Part shown: in pieces, positions 1-10,592 of the stretch
Numbering within the stretch: the first letter of the stretch is position 1
Layout: each line of letters starts with the position of its first letter
NCBI GenBank assembly: GCA_964017155.1
Contig: OZ024862.1
Coordinates: forward strand, 27,488,658 to 27,552,657
Source of the DNA: Oasisia sp. SBJ-2009
Lineage: Eukaryota; Annelida; Polychaeta; Sabellida; Siboglinidae
DNA length: 64,000 nucleotides
Direction: 5' to 3'
Program-made: the position numbers and the translations under genes
The notes under the pieces: model-generated
Databases searched by the model: none
Seen by the model: the letters and a program-made list of their open reading frames with translations, nothing else
What the model was told of the DNA's origin: nothing

Positions 1-2
1 CG

Positions 3-224
3 CCTATAAACCATTCGGAAGTCGTTGCATCGATACTGGATGCACGTATGTCGAGTGTGACACCCGAAACGACTGGTGTCGACCGTGACAATATTATGAC
101 TGAGACTCGCGACATTGGTGTGTTCACACCCACACCTGGGTTACCACGTATTACTACACCTGCTAGGAAGACTGGCAGATCGCGTGTAGCACCAGCATGG
201 CAAGCAGATTATATCATGGACTGA
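3..224 (+). CDS. C-terminal tail of a Ty3/gypsy-type pol polyprotein (partial)
   Basis: An open frame of 73 codons runs from the window edge to a TGA at 222-224, ending in the residues QADYIMD. Just downstream come a polypurine tract and an LTR, the normal place for the end of pol. The same tail, about 80% similar by eye, is read on the minus strand at 41279-41524, where it follows integrase. The visible part lies beyond the integrase C-terminal domain and has no catalytic residues. Assignment therefore rests on position and on the second copy. The element is antisense to the neighbouring ARM exon. Confidence 0.65.
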   Translation, partial: PINHSEVVASILDARMSSVTPETTGVDRDNIMTETRDIGVFTPTPGLPRITTPARKTGRSRVAPAWQADYIMD

Positions 225-471
225 GTGAACTGTGAGACCAATCGTTGAAAGCCAATAAACTAAACGACCTTGGTCACACAGGGAATGAGGGGATAGTCGA
301 ACCTCCAATTCCGAAGTTAATTGTTTTGATTAATTGATCTTGCACAGTTCGTCTCAATGCAGGTTGGCGAGGACCATTTTAGAAACGTGACCTTTTCTTA
401 ATGATACATTATATGGAGAACTAACGACACTAACCATGAATTAATTACGTTTTATTTTAGAGGGGAAGGGA

Positions 472-625
472 TGCGATACTGTCTGGTAGATCGGTTTGAT
501 ATTTTGCATACGCCTCATCAAAACTGAGCTAGTTCCCGCGTAGTCGTCTGCCAGCGTGCCATGTTCAATAAAGTTATTATGTTCGACACCGAGAATGTTA
601 TCTTTATTAGAGACAGGTTATAACA
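472..625 (+). mobile_element. 3' LTR of a Ty3/gypsy-type element
   Basis: The LTR begins TGCGATACTGTC and ends GGTTATAACA, with a purine tract (AGAGGGGAAGGGA, about 459-471) directly before it and an AATAAA at 567-572. The five bases after it (AGTAT, 626-630) are the reverse complement of ATACT, the target duplication that flanks the matching element at 40916-43768. At 154 bp it is short for an LTR. The partner LTR at 40916-41060 is 145 bp. Confidence 0.8.
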
Positions 626-830
626 AGTATATTATCAACTGTGTTGTAATGTTGCTTGGGGAGTCATGGCTTTGATATATGACGATCAAATGTCACCCTT
701 TACCAACCCAGAACAGGCACCGAGACAATATCTGGCCGGCGTGTTGAGAACTGAGAATTTCGAAAAAGGTGACTGTACGGAACCGAATAGTGTTTACGAC
801 TATTCGTGTCTTTTATAGCATCGCGCTTAC

Positions 831-1025
831 CTGTCGCAACAAATCGATGATGAAGACTATATTGCTGTCATCGTTGTTGATCTTGTCGTTTTCCTCTTCC
901 GTTACGATGTACGCGAGAACAAAATGTACAATGCACTTAATTTCCTTGTGAGTCACCGCCCGAAACTTCTCCAGGATGTTTACGGCGCCTGCTTTACGGT
1001 AGACTCCGCGCGCTGTGTTGCACTT
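831..1025 (-). CDS. ARM-repeat exon of the minus-strand ARM(-TIR) paralogue
   Basis: The exon is 195 nt (65 codons), phase 0 at both ends. It follows a pyrimidine-rich acceptor ending CCCACAG and is followed by the donor GTAAGC. It encodes an armadillo-like helical segment (KCNTARGVYRKAGAVNIL...FIIDLLRQ). Length, phase and both splice sites match the exon at 40517-40711, and 47 of 65 residues are identical by hand count. In that gene the exon leads into ARM repeats and a TIR domain, so the same is expected beyond the left edge here. The upstream exon is 7573-7926. No stop or frameshift is seen, so the gene may be functional. Confidence 0.85.
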
Positions 1026-1654
1026 CTGTGGGAGAAGATGAGAGGGCGACATAACAGATGTTAAACGTTGACTATAGACTCTGTGCAATTTTGAGTAAAA
1101 CATTAAATCTTTTATTCTTTTGTACGAGTAAGTTCATCTCCTTCCACTATCCAATATGGAAACCACTTAATTTCTTTGAAGAACGTCTGTTGATAACATG
1201 ACATCATTTGCATATACCCGGATATGTTAAATATTCATTCAAACGCACAAACGGCAATACCTACTTCATTCCACCATTGCGTCATCCTTTAATTTAAAAC
1301 ATCATGCCACTTTTAGCACGAATAGTGATCGTCATTGTTTGATCTACTTATAGCCTTTTCAACCTGTAATATAATTAAGAAACTTACAGTCTCTGGTGAT
1401 TTTTCATATCATCAAACTGGAAATATTTGTGTCAACATTTATTTAGGATACCATTAATATCTAAAAGTAGATTTTCTGCATACCTATACATGACATTGAC
1501 AACACTGCCGTTTATACTGATATTATGTTTCGAAATTTAACAAATGAAGAACATAATATTATGTATAAACAAGGTTTTCTTGTCCCGAAAACGTTCCTAA
1601 AGACTTGCTCCAGTTGCCTAAAATTTTCTTTCTACAAAACGGTCCGTCTTCTAG
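1026..1654. other. Intron sequence, no gene; first half shared with the right arm
   Basis: Positions 1026 to about 1500 match the reverse complement of 40045-40516. This is the intron just upstream of the ARM exon in both paralogues. Positions 1500-1654 are AT-rich and belong to the left-specific insertion. No coding signal is seen. Confidence 0.6.
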
Positions 1655-2870
1655 GCTTTTTCTTCTTTTTTTCTTCTTCTTCGCCCACTAGGTGGGGTCA
1701 GCGGCCCAAATTCTTGATTTCCAGAATTTGCTATCCTGGGCAACCTCCGGGGTAATCCGCAGTTCCTGCATGTCCCTTCGGACGCAATCCATCCATCTCC
1801 CTCTTCGTCCCCTCTTGATCTTTTTTTTGGCACCATCATATCAACAATTGATTGCACTTCGTTGTTTTCAACCATTCTCTGCATGTGTCCACACCAGCGT
1901 AGTCTAATTTCTCTGACTTTCTCTTGTATGTTATTAACTCGTAGCTCCTTTCTGATGTCTCTCAGTGTTACACCTTTAATTCTTCTCAACATCATCATCT
2001 CTGTTTTCTCGAGAATCTGTTCCTCCTTCGTTCTAACTGTGCAACATTATACTACATGCAGAAGTCTAATGACAGTCATTAGAGATTGATATTTAATTTC
2101 CGTGGCATTTTCTTGTCACTGATAACTCCGGATAAGTCTCTCCACGCTGCACTAACTCTTGCTCTTACTGCTACCTCTGATCCTCCTTCTTCACTGATGG
2201 TGACACCTAAACATTTGAATGTATTCACCTATGTGAGACCCGTGCCTTTGATGTCCTTGATGTTTGCTTTTGTTCCTCTCCTGCTACTGACCATCACTTC
2301 CGTTTTCCCGGTATTGACTTTTAGTCCCCTGCTCTCCATCCCAATCTGCCATCCAAGCCACCTCCTCTGCATCTCCTCCTCTGTATCTGTTACTACTGCC
2401 AGATCGTCAGCAAACAGCACTTCACATGGCAGCCCGCATTTGAACTCTACGCTGATGACATCTAGTACTACAATAAACAGGAATGGGCGTAGCCTTGATC
2501 CCTGGTGTAGACCAACTTTGATGGGAAACTCGTCAATTCTGCCATGCGTGGTTCTCACTACTGTTGATGCTCCGTGGTATGTTGAGCTTCTACTTGCATC
2601 ACTAGCTTCTCTGGGAACACTCTCCTTCTCAGACAAAAATACACTAGATCCCTGTGCACCCTGTCGTACGCTTTTTCCAAATCTACGAAGGTAAAGAACA
2701 AATCCTTGTTCACATCTAGGTGTTTTTATTGCAGTTGTTGTCCGTCTTCTTGGCTGTCTCATGGATTTGTGCTTTCTGAAAGACTGGGAATCCCGTTTTT
2801 GGTAGTTTGACGTAATCCAGGTTCATCATTCGATAGGTCACAATAATGTATTCTAGACAATGCCATCATT
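1655..2870 (-). mobile_element. RTE-like LINE fragment with (GAA)n tail
   Basis: Read on the minus strand, this decayed reverse transcriptase shows the finger/palm blocks GLHQGSRL and the catalytic FADDLAVV (about 2400). Further on comes the C-terminal block RWCGHMQRM typical of RTE-type polyproteins (about 1880), and the copy ends in a (GAA)n-like 3' tail near 1655-1683. It is 5'-truncated and broken by shifts. The right arm lacks it, so it arrived after the inverted duplication or was lost there. Clade assignment is by motif only. Confidence 0.75.
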
Positions 2871-2899
2871 GCAAAAAACAAATGGCAAAGGCGAAATAA

Positions 2900-3060
2900 G
2901 ATTAGTTGTCAACTAACTTTGAAAATCCTTAACTTCAATTGTTTAGTGTATGTACAGTTACGTTAGAAATCGCGACCCTTAGGTAGATGAAATGTACATT
3001 TAATATAAGGTTATCGTGAATAAAGAATGTTTATAATAATATAAGCTACAATGTATATGT
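2900..3060. other. Unique flank shared by both arms of the inverted duplication
   Basis: This short AT-rich flank matches the reverse complement of 39846-40010 (for example CCTAAGGGTCGCGATTT appears in the mirror copy). It separates the RTE tail from the intron. No coding content is seen. Confidence 0.6.
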
Positions 3061-3065
3061 GTTTA

Positions 3066-3068
3066 TAT

Positions 3069-3103
<35 letters not shown>

Positions 3104-3288
3104 AATCATCATCATCATCATCATCATTGTGCAGCCACAGTGCCCCGTGGTTGGGCGAAGGCCTCAGCATGCTACTTCCACATTTGCCTATCTTACGCGC
3201 TATCATCTGCCAGACGGTACTCTTCCAGTAGTCGTCTAGTTCTTCTCTCCACCGCCTTGCCGGTCTTCCTCTAGGTTCTCGGCCCTCT
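3066..3288 (-). mobile_element. RTE LINE, 3' end with (ATG)n tail
   Basis: On the minus strand this reads GRPARRWREELDDYWKS, the classic C-terminal stretch of RTE polyproteins, then a short tail ending in (ATG)n at 3066-3127 (seen as CAT repeats on plus). It continues the RTE whose upstream part is at 4591-5970. The two halves are split by a plus-strand LINE. The homologous insertion in the right arm is at 39170-39842. Confidence 0.8.
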
Positions 3289-4590
3289 CATGTTTATTTG
3301 ATACACTGCTTCACTCGGTGATATCGCACGTCGACACGGGATAAACGTTCACCTATATGCTGATGACGCCCAACTGAATTTCGCGTTCAGTCCGCAATCA
3401 GACGAAGACACAATCCAGGCAGTCACACGCATCCAAGGTTGTATCGCAGAATGACAAGATTGGATGAATATAAATAAACTGAAATGCAATGCTACAAAGA
3501 CAGAATTTATTGTGATGTGCGCGCCACATATAAACACCAAACTTTCTATGCCGCACATAGAACATGGTGATACCGATGTGCCAGTGTCCATTGTTGCCAA
3601 GAACATTGGCGTTTTCTTCGATGAAGCTCTACGCATGAATAACCAAGTGCAGCGCATTTGGCGTGTAGCCTATTTCCATATCCATTGTATTGGAAAAATG
3701 CGAAACCTTCTCGATCGGCAAACAACAGAAATTCTGATTCATACTTACGTTACGTCTCGCCTTGACAACGGAAACTGCCTGCTGTACGGCATTTCCGCCC
3801 ACCTTCTTACCAAACTCCAAAGAGTACAAAACGCGGGTGCCCGGCTCATAACCAAAACGAAGAAACACGACCACATCACTGCTGTTTTAATCAATCTTCA
3901 CTAGCTTCCGATCAAACAGCGGATCGAGTACAAACTGTTCCTGTTGACGTTTCGAAGTCTTCACGGACTAGCTGCATCAAACATACACCGACCTACTAAT
4001 TCGTTACGAACCGACCCGTGCGCTACGCTCCGCGGACGCCCACCTGCTGTAGACTACGTACGTAGGGAGAAAAGGCATTTTCGAGTGCTGCTCCACGGCT
4101 GTGGAACAATCTGCCCTTGCCATGCGTGCCACAGACTCCCTGAGTTCTTTCAAGAAGCAATTGAAGACATTTCTGTTTAAAAGAGGGTTTTCACTGTAAA
4201 AGATTGTTTTTATAATATCCGAACATTTTTAAAATGTATTATTTATCAACTATTTTTAATTGTAATATAATTAACTATTATTTATTTTTAATATCTACTA
4301 TTTTTAATATATATTATTTAGCAATTATTTCATTATTTATTTATTTATTTTTAAATTGTAATATAATTAACTATTATTTATCAGTATTAGTATTTTAGTA
4401 TTATTAAGACTAATATTATTTATTTATATTGAACATTGTTTTACTGATCTATTTATTTTACAATTGCGTCTCTGTTTTATTTTTAGGTAATCTGTATATT
4501 CATGTAAAGTGTAATGCGCCTCTGAACGGTTTTATTGCTAGAGATATGGCGTAGACAAATACTGTTATTTATTATTATTATTATTTTCCT
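3289..4590 (+). mobile_element. CR1/L2-like LINE 3' part nested inside the RTE
   Basis: This is the 3' half of a non-LTR reverse transcriptase: VHLYADDAQLNF (catalytic YADD near 3357), then the thumb/C-terminal blocks WMNINKLKCNATKTE, SRLDNGNCLLYGI, LQRVQNAGARLI and LPIKQRIEYKLFLLTF. In-frame stops at about 3453 and 3901 show it is dead. An AT-rich 3' UTR with a partly duplicated segment (about 4240-4420) ends in (TTA)n near 4565-4585. It interrupts the RTE between codons that are adjacent in intact RTEs, so it is the younger insertion. Confidence 0.8.
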
Positions 4591-5970
4591 TTCGTAAGGT
4601 TTCCAGGCGATGATACGCAGTGTCCATCGGTTATCTCGTATGCTGCTGACGTGCCATGCCCATGTCCAGTCACGTCTGTGACCTTTGTCATTTATCTTAC
4701 CCAGATGTTTATTTTTCTGGCAATGATACTCCTTTCTATCTTTGTTTACGCTCCTGCTCCTGCCGTTCTTTGCTTGGCTGGTGAGTGTCCCTGTTTCCGC
4801 ACCGTTTGTCGTTGCTGGAAGTATGCATGAATTTATAGACTTATCTCTTCAAGAAAGTTCCAATGTTACGCTTGAAGATGTCGCGGTGCTTGGCGAATGT
4901 TGTCCACCAAGTCGTGATTCTTCTTTGAATCTCCTTGTCTAGTGTGCTGTATCTCTGACCCAGGTAGATGTATAGCTTTCATCGTTCTTGATGGTGAGTG
5001 TTGTTGACATATATAGGTATGTCGTGTTCTATCGTATCGTCACCTTTGTCTTAGATTTGTTCATCTTCATACCCTGATTTTCACTTTCGTCAGCTAATCC
5101 CTGTAGCATTTCTTGTACTTCATATGGTGTATTAGCGCATACGAGTATGTCGTCGGCGAAGCGAAGATGACCAAGACATTCGGCGTCTATCTTCAAGCCT
5201 CTGGATTCCCAAGACAGTCGTTGGGATATGCTTTCGAGTGCTGTCGTAAACACCTTGGGCCATATGGTATCTCCCTGTCGTACTCCTTTCCTGGTGCTGA
5301 TCTTGTTGCTTTCTTTGTGTAGGTGGACTGTCATCGAGCTGTTGGTGTAGATTTCCTTCAGGAGTTCGATGTGCACATATTCTATCCTCCATTCTTGAAG
5401 CGAGGTCAATACTGTTTGAGTTTGCACTGAGTCGAAGGTTTTCTCGTAGTCGACGAATGCGATGCAGAGTGGGATATTATATTCTCTGAACTTCTCCTTC
5501 AGTTGGTTTGCGACGTGGATATTGTATGTCGTTGAGTATCTGCTTTTGAATCCAGCTTGCTCATTTGGCAGGTTTTTGTCGAGGCGTCTTCTCTAACTTC
5601 TTCGTTAGTACTTTATAATTGTTTGATAGTAGACATATCGATTTGCAATGTTTGTGGTCTTTCTTATTTCTTATCTTTCTGATAAGCATCTTGTGTACAG
5701 CTTAGCAAATGTCTTCTGCTTTTAAAGTTTCGATGTTTATATGGCTGTTGCATGTTGCTGTCCCATTATTCATATCTCGTAGTGCTGCTTCCACCTCCCA
5801 TGATGTTATATTTGGTTCCTCTTTTGGGTCAGTGTGGATTGTGGTAGTCTGTTTACTGTCGTATAGCTCGATGTAGCACATCCGTCAAAAACCACGTAAG
5901 ACGTTGAGAAAACACCGATTTGCAACTCCCTTGACCCTAGCCATACAACGTTCCAGCTGAGACCCACAAC
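4591..5970 (-). mobile_element. RTE LINE, reverse transcriptase part
   Basis: The minus strand carries RT blocks VHIELLKEIYTNSSMTVHL, GVRQGDTIWPKVFT and the catalytic LRFADDILV (about 5150-5165), then MNKSKTKV. Further down comes the connection WAWHVSSIRDNRW at about 4620-4680, which leads into the fragment at 3066-3288. Stops and shifts make it inactive. Its 5' part (about 5830-5970) matches the right arm just after the assembly gap. Confidence 0.8.
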
Positions 5971-6005
5971 AGCATCACAGTACTATAATGTGCACGAAGT
6001 AACTG

Positions 6006-6225
6006 ATGGATTTGTTTCGTGATAAATGTTCTTCCGAGATCGTAGCGTCATTTGGGGTCACATATATCGTCCACATACTTCTAATCTACAACTGCTCTGT
6101 ACAACAGTGCAGACTTCCAGTCTGCTTCAAAACGTCCACTATCATACATATATCCAAAACGTTCAATATCACCAAGCTGAACGATTACCGTTCAGTGGCA
6201 CTGACCTTAGGAAAGGAAAGGATAC
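6006..6225 (+). mobile_element. LINE reverse-transcriptase shard
   Basis: A short stretch reads VCFKTSTIIHISKTFNITKL then NDYRSVALTL, the N-terminal RT block (usually NDYRPVALT) of a non-LTR element. It is only about 70 residues long and differs in family from the RTE copies around it. Confidence 0.6.
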
Positions 6226-6369
6226 CGCCTTGTCTTCTTTAGACAGCTCAGGCGTTTGCACAGGAGACCATGATGCGTTTCTAATGCGCAATCATTGAAT
6301 GCATATACCATGCTGTTCGCATCCACGTGTATTCGTCTCGAAGACGCTTGCACTACACCAAATGCTTAT

Positions 6370-7265
6370 AAGAAAAACGAATACTCAACCCTAAGATGGT
6401 AATAATATTCAAGAAAGGAAATAAAAAAGACATCAATAATTACAAACCGATATGCCTACTATCAAACATCTATAAAATACTCCCGAAAGTATAAACGAAA
6501 AGGCTAGAGAAGACACTCGATGAAACCCAACCACAGGAGCAAGCTGGATGCAGAAGCAGATACTCAACGACAGACCACATCCACGTCATAAACTAACTGA
6601 AGGAGAAATGCCGAGAATAATTATAATACCCCGCTCTGCATCGCGTTCGTCGACTACAATAAAGCCTTCGTCTCAATGCAAACTCAAGCAGTACTGACAT
6701 CGATTCAAGAACAGTAGATAGAAGATGTGTACATCGAACTCCTGAAAGATATCTACACCAATAGCTCGATAACAGTCCACCTACATAAAGAAAGCAACAA
6801 GATCAACATCAGTAGAGGAGTACGACATGGAGATACCATATCGCCCAAGCTGTTTTACGGTAACACTAGACAGCATATTCCGATGACTGACTTGGAAAAC
6901 CAGAGGCTTGAGAATAGACGGCGAACATATTAGTAATCTTCGTCGACAACATATTCATGTGCACAAATGCACAAATACACCACATGAACTATTGCAATTG
7001 CTACGGGAACAAGCTGATGGAAATGAAACTCTGGGTCAGATGATGAAAAAGTCGAACACAAAAGTGATGATGGAAACTAATACGCCAATACATGCCAATA
7101 CCACTCAGATAGAAAATGTTGAAAGCTATTTCTACCTGGGACAGAGATACAGCACCAGAGACAAAACTACTTTTATTCCATACTTAAAAAAGAGAAGCAA
7201 CTCACTAAAACACTTCAATAAAAGTAACACTATTTTGGAAAACAATGCTACAGTAAAAAGTTAAA
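6370..7265 (+). mobile_element. RTE LINE fragment, plus strand
   Basis: This decayed RT begins INNYKPICLLSNIYKI, passes CIAFVDYNKAF and VYIELLKDIYTNSSITVHL and reaches GVRHGDTISPKLF. After about 6860 the frame is lost repeatedly, with recognisable echoes to about 7265. It is the same family as the minus-strand RTE at 4591-5970 but a separate, inverted insertion. The catalytic YADD region is deleted or scrambled. Confidence 0.75.
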
Positions 7266-7572
7266 GTAACTTTTCAAGTTAGAAAAAATAAAAGTACAAT
7301 TCAACGTTTCAAATGCGACATTACAATATGCATAAAAATGAGATATAAAATAATTAATTACTCTACTTGAACTTAACCTAATAACGGTCACTAAAATAAA
7401 ATGCTTTCATTGTCATTGTATCAGTAAAGGTACTAACATTAAAATTGTAATCAGTTACATGCCGATTATTTGGCAAAATTAAGTATTATAATGTAAGGAG
7501 GATAAACGTCACGCCCCTTTGTCGTGACGTTTTCAGTTTAATGACACGACGTATGATGAAACGGAAACACAC
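7266..7572. other. Intron sequence, nothing recognised
   Basis: AT-rich sequence between the RTE fragment and the donor side of the ARM exon. No motif, repeat or coding signal was recognised beyond the splice donor GTGTGTTTCC (minus strand) next to 7573. Confidence 0.4.
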
Positions 7573-7926
7573 CTGCACGACATTGTGGAGTATAGAGACC
7601 ATACTGTACACGATCGGCGTGATGTGCTTCTTCTTCTTCATGTTGTCCAAATCGACTTTCGGGTCGTTCAAGTACTTGAGTAGGTCTACGACAAGACCTT
7701 CGGTGACCACCTGCTGACAAAGGGCGGCTGACTCGTCCGAGACGTTAAACATGGCTGCACCTATATATCTAATGCTAGCAAAGACATTGCCGGATGGGTC
7801 CGACCAGTCGAGATGGAAGCAGTGCTTGTAGACGTCCGCGAAGAGTGGAGCAAGTCCCAGCTTTTGTAGTTCTGCGCATATGGACGACAATCCCTTTACG
7901 TTCGGACTAACAGCGAGGGCGATAAC
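7573..7926 (-). CDS. ARM-repeat exon (upstream) of the minus-strand ARM(-TIR) paralogue
   Basis: The open exon is 354 nt (118 codons), phase 0 at both ends, with acceptor TATGTTGTAG before 7926 and donor CAG/GTGTGT after 7573. It reads VIALAVSPNVKGLSSICAEL and later VFASIRYIGAAMFNVSDESA and IVYSMVSILHNVVQ. This is a run of amphipathic helices typical of armadillo-like repeats. Spliced in phase 0 to 831-1025 it gives ...SILHNVVQ-KCNTARGVY..., a smooth ARM continuation across a 6.5-kb intron filled with LINEs. No counterpart is found for the plus-strand paralogue, and no further upstream exon was recognised to the right. ARM repeats in ARM-TIR proteins usually regulate or oligomerise the TIR domain (family knowledge). 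Confidence 0.8.
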
Positions 7927-8014
7927 CTACAACATAATGTTACCAAGTTTTGTCCCCTTCTCCACCCATTATTGCAATCACGTAACTGTCTTGGTGGGAG
8001 TGCAGGAGTGCATA

Positions 8015-8070
<56 letters not shown>

Positions 8071-8177
8071 CGTGTGCGTGTGCGTGTGCGTGTGCGTGTG
8101 CGTGTGCGTGTGCGTGCGCGTGCGCGTGCGCGTGCGCGTGCGCGTGCGGGTGTGCGTGTGCGTGTGCGTGTGTGTGC
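8015..8177. repeat. (TG)n / (TGCGTG)n / (CGTGCG)n compound microsatellite
   Basis: Perfect TG repeats grade into TGTGCG and then GCGTGC hexamers and back. The alternating purine-pyrimidine tract of about 160 bp is prone to Z-DNA. It lies just upstream of the minus-strand ARM exon. Open frames through it are artefacts of the repeat. Confidence 0.95.
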
Positions 8178-8555
8178 GGTTTGGGGATGCACTGTTTAAG
8201 GTGTACACAATAATTAGTAACTGCGCCGCATTTACAGTTCACATATAAGTGACGATATTTGGCAAATTGAAAAATTAAAATGTTGTCAAACTGTAAGTTA
8301 TTATTTTTTCCGTTAGGTAAAAGAGTTGACACGTCTACTACCCGGTCGCACACTCCGGTGACACTTGCGTGCCGGGAGGGAATGGTTCCCACACATTCCC
8401 TACTCAAGACTTCGGAACTTTCTAGGACACGAGACCGCCTCCAAAGACAAATATTTTGTATATATTTCACATTGGCACTACTTCAAGAAGCTGCATAAGG
8501 ATCGTTTTTATAAATTTGCAATTATGTGTCGTGTGCCAGTTATATGCCTAAAACC

Positions 8556-9025
8556 GGGAACTCACTGAACCGACGGCCGGCCGATAACCGGCCGGCCGGC
8601 CGGCCGACGTACGAAAAATGAAATCGGCCGGGCGTCGTGGGAACATCGGGCCGTCGGCCGGTTTGGTCATTTTGGTTGATTTGTTGTCCATAGAGGGATT
8701 CAATACGCTCGCCCAGGTGACCTACATCCCAAAGTTCATCATGGCGGACTCAGAGGATGAATTCATGCCGATTTTTATTGCTGCAAGTGCCGCTTTTGTG
8801 GCAAACAACCCAAAACATCTGCCGGCCGGGCGTCGGCCGGCCGGCAATATCAAACATATTTGATACCGCCGGCCGACGTCGTGCGGGCATCGGCTCGACG
8901 CACGACGCCCGGCCGATGCCACGATTTTTGGAACTCACATAACCGATGCCCGGCCGATACCCCACGACGCCCCACGATGACCGGCCGATGCAAAATCGGC
9001 CGGCCGGCCGGCTTAGTGAGTTCCC
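8556..9025. mobile_element. GGCCGG-rich MITE, probable PIF/Harbinger derivative
   Basis: The 470-bp element has inverted ends: GGGAACTCACT at the left and its complement AGTGAGTTCCC at the right. Inside each end is a run of GGCCGG/CCGGCC. The interior carries ATGGCGGACTCAGAGGATG (MADSEDE) followed by about 20 acidic/alanine-rich codons, like the start of a Harbinger-type protein, and then loses the frame. Copy 2 of the surrounding repeat (about 51590-51610) lacks it and approximates the empty site. Flanking CTA/TTA could be a TWA target duplication. Family assignment is tentative; the insertion itself is well supported. Confidence 0.7.
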
Positions 9026-9431
9026 TGCTTAAGGATGAGCATGTTTATGTCGATTCGTATTCACAGTTCGCTTGTGGTTTAATAATCTTAATTATATTTA
9101 TTTTCAATAACATGCGATTGCGTTAATGTCTGAAACGTCTTTCAATGATTTCTATGTAAAGTGTACACATGCATTTTCTGATAGAATGGCCAAGGCAGAC
9201 AGAGTTGCCGTGAAAACACGTTATGATATTTAATTTGTAGTCATGCAACGTTTACTTGCACATGTAACTCCCACTGAGTTTGGATGTAGTAGCGTATTAA
9301 TTAACCATCACGGTGTTGCTTGCGTTATCAGTAATGTACGCATGTTGTAATTATCCATGCACGTTTGTGTATGTTTGTAAGGCTATAATTATAATATATC
9401 ATCATAATACGTTTATGTAACAATACTCACC

Positions 9432-9664
9432 CACTAACCCATTAGTTAGCCAGACAGACTCGCTGTGTATTTGGAAGCATCGACAGTAATATCCATCGTT
9501 ACACAAAACCTAAATGAGACGTATACTAGGAATTGGGAGACGCGTAGATCTTTCCTGCCAACTGTTGCTAACAAGAGTGGTAAGTCCAGCTTATGTAGAA
9601 CAGAAGAACAAGAAGCTACATTAGATGTGTTGTGACGTCAGAACGTAATCAGATATGGCCTAGT
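9432..9664. mobile_element. 233-bp insertion absent from the second repeat copy
   Basis: Copy 2 reads TACTCACCATGTAACG without interruption. Here 233 bp lie between TACTCACC and ACCATGTAACG, so ACC is present on both sides, a possible 3-bp target duplication. The ends are weakly inverted (ACTAACCCAT versus ACTAGGCCAT on the complement). Probably a small non-autonomous DNA transposon. Confidence 0.5.
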
Positions 9665-9716
9665 ACCATGTAACGCTGGACTATTCAGATATGAATGAAA
9701 TTGTGTTTATGATGTG

Positions 9717-9803
9717 TGTGTATGTATGTATGTATGTATGTATGTATGTATGTATGTATGTATGTATGTATGTATGTATGTATGTATGTATGTATGTATG
9801 TAC
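9717..9803. repeat. (TATG)n microsatellite
   Basis: About 21 copies of GTAT/TATG, with degenerate TACG/TATG units continuing to about 9870. Confidence 0.95.
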
Positions 9804-9989
9804 GTACTTACGCCTGTATCACGTTTAGATAAACATCCGTATGTACGTACGTTCGTATGTACGTGTGTACCTCGTAAGCGTTTGTACATGTGATGGTGTG
9901 TTGATGCGTGTGTGAATGTGATTGTGTTTGAGAGTTTATGAGTCGGCGAAGTAGAAACAATGACATGTAGATGGGAAGAGATAGAAAGA

Positions 9990-10592
9990 GTGGTAGTCCT
10001 AGTGACGAATGTAGCGATGTAGCGAGAGGACATCATTGCGCACTACTGACTAATTCTGCTTATGCACAACTGTATAACATTAGAAAATATTTTGGCCAAC
10101 TGTATGTAGAGAAATATATATGTGCTTTGGTACACAGCTATGTTGATTATTGTAATGCCAAATACCTTATAGGGAATTGCTAATGGTTAAAAACACCGCA
10201 GCCAGAGTGTTGTCTAAAATCGGCAAGTGCGACAACATTAATGTCACTTCCCTGGTTGCCATTAGAATTTCGCATTAAAATTTAATACAAGACATGTCTA
10301 CTGATTTTTAGTGCTTTACTTGGCCATGTACAACAGTGCGTATCGGAAAACTAATTCCTGGAACCATCCATTATTGATTAAGCTCGCAGGTTGATTGATC
10401 TAGTCCAGGACAAAGAGGAAACCCTGGGAGATCGGGCATTTAAAGATGCTGCACCGAAATTATGGACTTCATTTTCCAAAGTTGTGCGCAGCTGCAACGA
10501 CGTCGGCGTTTTAAAGAGCAAATTGAACACTTACTATTTTTGGTCTAGCCTACAAATAACTTATAGTTATACAGCTTACGATTATTTTTAAC
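9990..10592 (+). mobile_element. LINE 3' end (CR1/L2/Rex-like), decayed
   Basis: Blocks of the C-terminal region of a non-LTR RT follow in order with stops and shifts: SAYAQLYNIRKYF, ALVHSYVDYCNA, then GDRAFKDAAPKLWTSF and LKSKLNTYYF. This is the standard thumb-to-C-terminus order. It ends at a TAA at 10589-10591. The catalytic YADD lies upstream of the preserved part. Confidence 0.75.

Larger units (their letters stand above)
1..5970. repeat. Left arm of an inverted segmental duplication (partner 39001-41475)
   Basis: Read in reverse complement, this arm matches 39001-41475 in order: Ty3 pol tail and 3' LTR, ARM exon, about 500 bases of intron, a flank near 2900-3060, then an RTE LINE with an (ATG)n tail. 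The left arm carries two extra insertions, a LINE at about 1490-2900 and a second LINE at about 3289-4590 nested in the RTE. The arm probably continues past the left edge of the window. Matches were followed by eye; percent identity was computed only for the ARM exon. Confidence 0.85.
8178..9690 (+). repeat. Dispersed 1.45-kb repeat of unknown type, copy 1
   Basis: From GTTTGGGGATG (8178) to TTCAGATATG (about 9690) the sequence is collinear with 50590-52045 in the same orientation. No coding potential, LTR or terminal inverted repeats were recognised. Differences: copy 1 has a GGCCGG-rich MITE (8556-9025) and a 233-bp insert (9432-9664); copy 2 has a minisatellite grown from a single 19-bp unit that is at 8327-8345 here. 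Confidence 0.8.

Noticed and set aside
3051..3274. Histidine-rich or isoleucine-rich small protein
   Set aside because: Translation of the (CAT)n tail of the minus-strand RTE.
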